DNA of 11,258 bases from an uncultured Bacillaceae bacterium (GTDB taxonomy: Bacteria > Bacillota > Bacilli > Bacillales > Cytobacillaceae). The DNA is taken from contig CALKIU010000063.1 of NCBI GenBank assembly GCA_937995745.1, forward strand, positions 1 through 11,258, written 5' to 3'. A program made the position numbers and the translations under genes. Shown in pieces: positions 7,025-11,258 of the stretch; the stretch's first letter is position 1, and the number at the start of each line of letters is the position of its first letter. The notes under the pieces were generated by a model. That model saw nothing but the letters and a program-made list of their open reading frames with translations. It ran no database searches and had not been told where the DNA came from.

Positions 7025-7088
7025 AGACTTAAATGAGACTCTTTCGCACTGCGACCGGAAGAAATGTTCCGCATTTCATCTTAAGTCT
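7025..7088 (+). other. Structured spacer between ridA and the permease gene
   Basis: AGACTTAAATGA (7025-7036) pairs with TCAT-C-TTAAGTCT (7076-7088), a 12-bp stem with one bulged C. An inner hairpin GAAATG/CATTTC (7061-7066 with 7072-7077), or alternatively CGGAA/TTCCG, lies within it. No T-run follows. It begins six bases after the ridA stop and may stabilise the message or regulate the permease. No known RNA family was recognised. Confidence 0.4.
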
Positions 7089-7244
7089 TGAACAGCTTTC
7101 ACGTATTTTTCGGGATCGTGTGTATTAACAGATTCAACCAAAACTTGTAACAGGTCTGACATGGCGTTAACCATTGCAAGTATTTTTTAAAAAAACGGTT
7201 GTTTCGAATTTAAACATTAAATTTTAGTTGGAGAGTGAGCAAAA

Positions 7245-8639
7245 ATGGAACATCAGGAGTTAAAAAGAGGTCTTAAAAACAGGCATATTCAGTTGATTGC
7301 TTTGGGAGGAGCGATAGGTACAGGTTTGTTTTACGGCTCAGCCGTCACCATTCAGCTGGTGGGTCCTGCTGTCATGCTGTCATACGCCATAGGCGGGTTC
7401 TTTATTTATCTGATCATGCGTTGCATGGGTGAAATGGCTGTCCATACTCCTGTTTCCGGAGCATTTAGCACTTTTGCTTATAAATACTGGGGAGAAATGG
7501 CAGGCTTTGTTTCCGGTTGGAACTATTGGTTTTGTTATATAGCGGTGTCAATGGCAGAGGTAAGCGTGGTGGGAGTATATTTGAATTATTGGTTTCCCGA
7601 TCTTCCCATATGGGTTTCCGGGCTCATAATGTATCTAACGGTAACAGCTATTAACTTAATTGGAGTAAGGACTTTTGGAGAAATAGAATTTTGGGGTGCC
7701 ATTATTAAAGTCCTTGCAGTTATTCTTATGATCCTGGTGGGCCTCGCCATCATCTTCTTTGGATTAGGGCAAGGCGGAGAACCGGTTGGATTTTCCAATT
7801 TAGTGGCACATGGAGGTTTTTTGCCTAAGGGCATAATTGGATTGTTGTTGTCTCTGGTTGTTGTTACGTTTGCTTTCGGGGGAGTGGAACTTATCGGCAT
7901 TACCGCCGGTGAAGCGGAAAATCCGGACAAGACAATTCCGAAAGCCATCAATCAGGTTCTTTACAGAATTATTATTTTTTATGTCGGGTCCATGTTTGTT
8001 CTGGTAACGCTCTTTCCGTGGGATCAAGTCGGGATGGAAGGGAGCCCGTTTGTATTGATTTTTGACCGGTTGGGCATCCCTGCGACGGCACATATTCTTA
8101 ACTTTATTGTGTTGACGGCAACATTCTCTGCCTATAACAGTTGTTTATACAGTAATGCCCGCATGCTTTTCGGTTTGGCTGAACAAGGAAATGCCCCCAG
8201 ATTTTTGTGTAAAGTCGGAAAGAAAACGGGCGTACCCGGTTATGCCGTATTATTTTCATCTGCTATCGTAGGAATCGCAGTGATTTTAAATGCTTATCTG
8301 CCGGGAGAGGTATTTAACATTGTAATGTCAGTGGCGATCCTGGCTATTATCATTAACTGGATTATGATCTTAATTACTCATATAAAGTTTAGAAAAATTC
8401 TCGGCCCATCTGAAGTTGCCAAATTAAAGTTTAAAATGCCGCTGTTTCCGATATCTAACTATGTGACTTTGGCATATTTGGTTATGTTGGTAATTTTAAT
8501 GGGATTCTTGCCGGATTACAGAATGTCTCTTTACATGGCGCCCGTTTGGTTAACCATCCTGGTGATAGCCTATAAAATTAAAAGTGCCAAGGCAAAAGGA
8601 GAACAAGGCTCCGGTCTGGAAAACTTGGAAGAAGCGTAG
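7245..8639 (+). CDS. AroP/PheP-like aromatic amino acid permease (APC superfamily)
   Basis: This 464-residue inner-membrane transporter has about twelve hydrophobic segments and belongs to the amino acid transporter (AAT) branch of the APC superfamily. It should import amino acids with protons. The N-terminal LKRGLKNRHIQLIALGG (6-22) and GAIGTG (22-27) are the substrate-binding first helix signature. SGWNYW (90-95), GEAENP (222-227), SPFVLIF (267-273) and the LFGLAEQGNAP segment (308-318) closely resemble E. coli AroP and PheP from memory. GGAG at 7230-7233 lies 11 bases before the ATG. Position after tryptophanase and RidA supports aromatic amino acid, probably tryptophan, uptake. GABA, lysine or proline permeases of the same branch share many motifs, so the exact substrate is inferred, mainly from context. 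Confidence 0.85.
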   Translation: MEHQELKRGLKNRHIQLIALGGAIGTGLFYGSAVTIQLVGPAVMLSYAIGGFFIYLIMRCMGEMAVHTPVSGAFSTFAYKYWGEMAGFVSGWNYWFCYIAVSMAEVSVVGVYLNYWFPDLPIWVSGLIMYLTVTAINLIGVRTFGEIEFWGAIIKVLAVILMILVGLAIIFFGLGQGGEPVGFSNLVAHGGFLPKGIIGLLLSLVVVTFAFGGVELIGITAGEAENPDKTIPKAINQVLYRIIIFYVGSMFVLVTLFPWDQVGMEGSPFVLIFDRLGIPATAHILNFIVLTATFSAYNSCLYSNARMLFGLAEQGNAPRFLCKVGKKTGVPGYAVLFSSAIVGIAVILNAYLPGEVFNIVMSVAILAIIINWIMILITHIKFRKILGPSEVAKLKFKMPLFPISNYVTLAYLVMLVILMGFLPDYRMSLYMAPVWLTILVIAYKIKSAKAKGEQGSGLENLEEA

Positions 8640-8926
8640 GACGTCTATCGACCGGATGAAAAAGTCATGCATTGACACGATTGAAAAAATGTGATCATTG
8701 ATTTTGTCAAGGTCTGCAAGAAAAGAAGGATGAGGTTCTTTGAAACCGTTTTTGATCATAATGCAAGCCGCTCATTTGTTTCAAAGATTTAAAATGGTAC
8801 GGAAAGACTGTTTTTGTAACAGTATTAAAAAAATTTGAGGACAATGATTCACCTTGCTTATAACAAAATACATCCTAAAATACATGCAAATGAGCAGGCT
8901 TGCATTTGAAAAAAAGGTTGTAATTC
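8640..8926. other. Non-coding gap after the permease gene
   Basis: No gene is supported here. Only loose structures are visible: CTTTGAAAC (8738-8746) pairs with GTTTCAAAG (8778-8786) across 31 bases, and ATGCAA/TTGCAT occurs at 8884-8905. The permease message may run through this stretch to the terminator at 8927, giving a 3' untranslated region of nearly 300 bases. Confidence 0.5.
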
Positions 8927-8970
8927 AAACAGATGAAAACGTTTTGAACGGTTTTCATCTGTTTCTTTTT
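8927..8970 (+). terminator. Terminator, + strand, closing the permease unit
   Basis: AAACAGATGAAAAC (8927-8940) pairs perfectly with GTTTTCATCTGTTT (8951-8964) over 14 bp with a 10-base loop, followed by CTTTTT (8965-8970). It is the first clear terminator after the permease, 288 bases beyond its stop. Confidence 0.85.
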
Positions 8971-9051
8971 ACCTTCATTCACTTTTTTGGTCAAAGAAGG
9001 GAAAGAGGTTTGTTCATAAATGCAATGTTTCGAGGCAGGCAGATGCCCATA

Positions 9052-9089
9052 AGAAAAAAATCCCCGGTTTTCCTCTTCCAATGGGGATT
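9052..9089 (-). terminator. Terminator, minus strand, after the 31-codon ORF
   Basis: AATCCCC (9059-9065) pairs with GGGGATT (9083-9089). Read on the minus strand, the stem is followed by a run of seven T within 9054-9060 plus more T-rich sequence. It lies 58 bases past the stop of the small minus-strand ORF and faces the + strand terminator at 8927-8970. Confidence 0.65.
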
Positions 9090-9147
9090 CAATTTTTATA
9101 AATGATCTCATCTGTTTTCTATGGTTTAAAGACTAAAAGGCTTTGCA

Positions 9148-9243
9148 TTAAAACCCTAATAACGAACCCAACAAACCCAATAAACCACCGACAATAAGAT
9201 CGAGGAGACGAATTACGGGTACAAGGATGCCAGTGAGTTCCAC
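9148..9243 (-). CDS. Small hydrophobic glycine-rich peptide, 31 residues, unknown
   Basis: This short frame starts with GTG at 9243 and ends with TAA at 9148. It was accepted because of its signals: GGAGGTG at 9249-9255, five bases before the GTG, a good -10/-35 pair about 110 bases upstream, and a minus-strand terminator 58 bases after the stop. The peptide begins with fMet-Glu-Leu-Thr-Gly. It has one arginine (12) and one aspartate (15), and then a run from residue 16 to the end made almost only of Leu, Ile, Val, Gly, one Ser and a final Phe, with glycines at 19, 20, 23, 26 and 30. That spacing suggests a membrane helix with a glycine face. I recognise no family. A membrane-bound small regulator, a toxin-like peptide or a secreted amphipathic peptide are all possible. 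Confidence 0.6.
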   Translation of the reverse strand: MELTGILVPVIRLLDLIVGGLLGLLGSLLGF

Positions 9244-9259
9244 TTTTACACCTCCATAA

Positions 9260-9464
9260 GTGAATAAAGTAATTGGTATGGGTCTAAATCGATATTACTT
9301 TTCTCCTAACAAATATAATAATGGATAAAATGGTTCAATAAGGTTTTTACCCTATTATAGAGACAGTTCAATGTTTCCACAAAAACGGAAAATCGTTATC
9401 TCAGGTAAAAATTTTTGGTAAGAAATAAAAGCATTGATTTTGTCATAAACAAAATTTTTGCATT
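9260..9464. other. AT-rich non-coding gap between the small ORF and the ABC transporter unit
   Basis: Apart from the candidate minus-strand promoter at 9354-9382 I see nothing gene-like here. The stretch is rich in A and T and lacks a ribosome binding site in front of any open frame. Confidence 0.5.
9354..9382 (-). promoter_or_regulatory. Candidate promoter for the 31-codon ORF
   Basis: On the minus strand, TTGTGG (9382-9377) is followed after exactly 17 bases by a perfect TATAAT (9359-9354). The predicted transcript start is near 9347, giving a leader of about 100 bases before the GTG at 9243. The -35 matches only at its TTG. Confidence 0.45.
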
Positions 9465-9506
9465 AAAAAAGTGACAGTCTCTCTCCTGGCGGACAGAAGA
9501 GAGACT
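9464..9506 (-). terminator. Terminator, minus strand, after the substrate-binding lipoprotein gene
   Basis: AGTCTCTCT (9476-9484) pairs with AGAGAGACT (9498-9506) over 9 bp with a 13-base loop. On the minus strand, TTTTTT follows five bases after the stem (9470-9465). It lies about 90 bases past the stop at 9596. The gap before the T-run makes it imperfect. Confidence 0.6.
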
Positions 9507-9595
9507 TTGAAGCAAAGACTGCTGTTCATTTATTCCTAAGGGTTAGAGGGGAATGTTTGTTTTTAGAAGAAAGACATGATGCACTTATTTTTATG

Positions 9596-10570
9596 TCAGA
9601 ACAATTCCGGATAGAAAGATTCGGCCAGTTTTTCGACCGTGTAAGCCATACGGTTGCCGGGTAAAACACTCTCCAAGGTTATGTATGCGAACCTTTCTTT
9701 TTGAACACATTCCAATTTGGAAAGGACGGGATCATTTTTGATATCTTTAACTTTTTGGTCTAAAGAAGGAACATCATAATCATGAATTAAAATAATGTCC
9801 GGTTTCCTTTTCAGGATTTCTTCATAACTGACCGTTGTCCATTGTTTGTCTCTTATATCATCAAAAATATTCTTACCTCCGGCGAGTTCAATAAGCAGTG
9901 TTTCAAAATTGGTTCCTCCTGCAGTAAAAACTCCGTCTCCTCCGCTGTCATAAACGAGTACTTTGACAGGTTCTTTTCCGCGTATTTTTTCTTGTACAGC
10001 TTGAATTCTTGCTTTTTGTTCTGCAACAAACTTTTTGGCATTATCTTCAATGGCAAATATTTTTCCGATATCATCTATTTCTTTAAAGATTTCTTCCAGT
10101 GTTGTTGCCCGATTTACGTAGGTGATAATACCCAAACTTTCTAACTCTTCTATGTCAAGGTTGTCTCCGCCAAATTGCCAATCAATTCCATAAATGAAAT
10201 CCGCGCCGCTGGCGATGACGGCTTCCCTTGTTGCCGATCCGTAATTCAGTTCGGGAATTTTATTATATTCTTCGGCATATTCAGGTAACGGTCCTCTGCT
10301 GTGGTTGTTAAGGCTGTTGCCGATGACATAATCAGCCAGGCCCAATGCGACAAACAGTTCAGTGCAATTTGGACCCAAAGTTAAAATTTTTTGAGGTTTT
10401 TGATTGAAGGTAATGGTCCTTCCATAGTTGTCTATCGTTAAAGGTTTATCATAGACTTTTCCGTCTGTTTTCGATTCAGGAGCTAAAGAAGAACGGTTGC
10501 ATCCCGTTATGAATAAAGCTGTCAATAATATACAAAGAAAAAGGAAGAAAGATTTTTTCCGCATCATCAT
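9596..10570 (-). CDS. ABC transporter substrate-binding lipoprotein (iron-siderophore/heme/cobalamin type)
   Basis: This 324-residue surface lipoprotein should capture an iron complex, heme or cobalamin and deliver it to an ABC importer. The signal peptide has a basic start and a hydrophobic core, and ends at the lipobox ITGC with the lipid cysteine at residue 24. The mature part has the two-lobed periplasmic-binding-protein type 2 pattern: DNYGRTITF early, PQKILTLGPNCTELFVALG near 58-77, then a long linker helix around 180-200 and VLVYDSGGDGVFTAGGTN at the start of the second lobe. Three consecutive ATG codons could start it; AGGAGAG lies four bases before the first. It follows the ATPase gene by 95 bases on the same strand. 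No permease is visible in the window. The ligand cannot be fixed from sequence alone; BtuF-like and FecB-like proteins are both possible. Confidence 0.85.
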   Translation of the reverse strand: MMMRKKSFFLFLCILLTALFITGCNRSSLAPESKTDGKVYDKPLTIDNYGRTITFNQKPQKILTLGPNCTELFVALGLADYVIGNSLNNHSRGPLPEYAEEYNKIPELNYGSATREAVIASGADFIYGIDWQFGGDNLDIEELESLGIITYVNRATTLEEIFKEIDDIGKIFAIEDNAKKFVAEQKARIQAVQEKIRGKEPVKVLVYDSGGDGVFTAGGTNFETLLIELAGGKNIFDDIRDKQWTTVSYEEILKRKPDIILIHDYDVPSLDQKVKDIKNDPVLSKLECVQKERFAYITLESVLPGNRMAYTVEKLAESFYPELF

Positions 10571-10665
10571 TTTCTCTCCTCAATATGCTGATATAACGGT
10601 TAAAGGACCGGAGTCTTTTGCCTGTTTTGCCCAAAATATTTGCTCGATGGAAGCGAAGCGAACGT

Positions 10666-11211
10666 TTACAGGTCTAATCCTCCCGGCAAATAGGTGATGG
10701 ATGCTTTCTTTGTTACCGGGTGAATAGCCACATCTGCTTTTACTCCGTAAACCTCATAAATTAATTGAGGAGTAAAAACTTTTTCCGGCGGTCCGGATTC
10801 ATAGATTTCCCCGTTATTTAACACATAGACTCTGTCACAATACAAGGCTGCGATATTCAGATCATGAATGGCCGCAATAACCGTGACGTCTAATTTCTTG
10901 ATTAAATCAAAAATTTTCAGTTGATGGTGAACATCCAAATGGTTTGTGGGCTCGTCAAGTATTAATATTTCCGGTCGTTGGGCCAGCACTCTGGCTATAA
11001 TGACACGCTGTTTTTCTCCTCCTGAAAGCTGTGAGTAACTCCTTCTTGCCATTTTTTCCATACCAATTTGTTTCAGAGATTGATTAACAATCTTTTTATC
11101 CTCCGGGGTGTCCGGACTGAAAAGTCTTTTGTAAGGGCTTCTTCCCATGGCGACAATTTCTTCCACCTTGAAGTCGAATGGAACTACATTTTCTTGGCCA
11201 ACGACTCCCAT
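10666..11211 (-). CDS. ABC importer ATPase (FhuC/BtuD type), missing its N-terminal part
   Basis: This is the ATP-binding subunit of an importer of the FecCD/BtuCD type, powering uptake together with the lipoprotein downstream. The open frame gives 181 residues from the first available ATG: a Q-loop region VVGQENV (3-9), the signature LSGGEKQR (62-69), Walker B ILILDEP (82-88), D-loop NHLD (90-93) and the switch histidine in AAIHDLN (113-119). Family members are usually about 255 residues, and the missing part is the front, including Walker A. The ATG at 11211 has no ribosome binding site and falls in the middle of the conserved ARKMGVV segment, so it is not the natural start. An in-frame TAA lies 12 codons upstream of it at 11247-11245. 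As read, the product could not bind ATP normally. Confidence 0.85.
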   Translation of the reverse strand: MGVVGQENVVPFDFKVEEIVAMGRSPYKRLFSPDTPEDKKIVNQSLKQIGMEKMARRSYSQLSGGEKQRVIIARVLAQRPEILILDEPTNHLDVHHQLKIFDLIKKLDVTVIAAIHDLNIAALYCDRVYVLNNGEIYESGPPEKVFTPQLIYEVYGVKADVAIHPVTKKASITYLPGGLDL

Positions 11212-11258
11212 TTTTCTGGCAGCTTTTTTGGCATGTATATGATATTAATCCTCTCCGT
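11212..11258 (-). pseudogene. Upstream part of the same ATPase frame, interrupted by a TAA
   Basis: Read on the minus strand in the ATPase frame, the bases give Gly-Glu-Asp, then TAA (11247-11245), then YHIHAKKAARK running straight into the ATPase ORF. The HAKKAARKMGVV stretch is typical of FhuC-like ATPases just before the Q-loop, and Gly-Glu-Asp before it also fits, so homology seems to continue in one frame across the stop. A single substitution of a sense codon such as TTA would explain it. Only three codons are visible beyond the stop, and a base error near the sequence end is possible. Confidence 0.55.

Noticed and set aside
8854..9105. 83-codon + strand open frame after the permease gene
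   Set aside because: It starts at a TTG without a ribosome binding site and runs through the 14-bp terminator at 8927-8970; its codons look like AT-rich non-coding sequence.
1..11258. CRISPR array, tRNA or rRNA genes
   Set aside because: No regularly spaced repeats, cloverleaf-like segments or rRNA-like conserved stretches were seen on either strand.

Overview
The window looks like a chromosomal segment of a low-to-medium GC member of the Bacillota, probably one that respires anaerobically. The signs are strong AGGAGG-type ribosome binding sites, a lipoprotein with a lipobox, factor-independent terminators after most units, and a Tat-exported iron-sulfur protein. No species can be named from the sequence.

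Region 1 (1-3912, + strand) is an anaerobic respiration operon. In order it holds a four-cluster ferredoxin subunit (DmsB type), a membrane anchor (DmsC type), a TorD/DmsD-type chaperone, a Tat-exported four-cluster ferredoxin (NapG/MauM type) and a polytopic membrane ferredoxin (NapH type). The catalytic molybdopterin subunit is not in the window and probably ends at about base 13. Two modules that could take electrons from menaquinol (DmsC and NapG/NapH) therefore sit in one cluster. The true electron acceptor (DMSO, another S- or N-oxide, or an oxyanion) cannot be decided here.

Region 2 (3913-5068) has no intact gene. It contains the operon terminator, a decayed second copy of the 3' end of the napH-like gene, another strong terminator, and a long AT-rich leader before the next gene.

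Region 3 (5069-8639, + strand) holds tryptophanase (tnaA), a RidA-type enamine/imine deaminase and an AroP/PheP-like aromatic amino acid permease. They fit one task: import of tryptophan, cleavage to indole, ammonia and pyruvate, and disposal of the reactive 2-aminoacrylate intermediate. The genes are separated by 178 and 225 bases with stem-loops between them, so they may be expressed as separate or attenuated units.

Region 4 (8640-9595) is mostly non-coding. It carries convergent terminators and, on the minus strand, a small transcription unit with a candidate promoter, a strong ribosome binding site, a 31-codon hydrophobic glycine-rich peptide and a terminator. I do not recognise the peptide.

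Region 5 (9596-11258, - strand) is part of an ABC importer for iron-siderophore, heme or cobalamin: an ATPase followed by a substrate-binding lipoprotein. The ATPase frame is broken by a TAA 12 codons before its first in-frame ATG, close to the window edge, so the visible ORF lacks the Walker A half.
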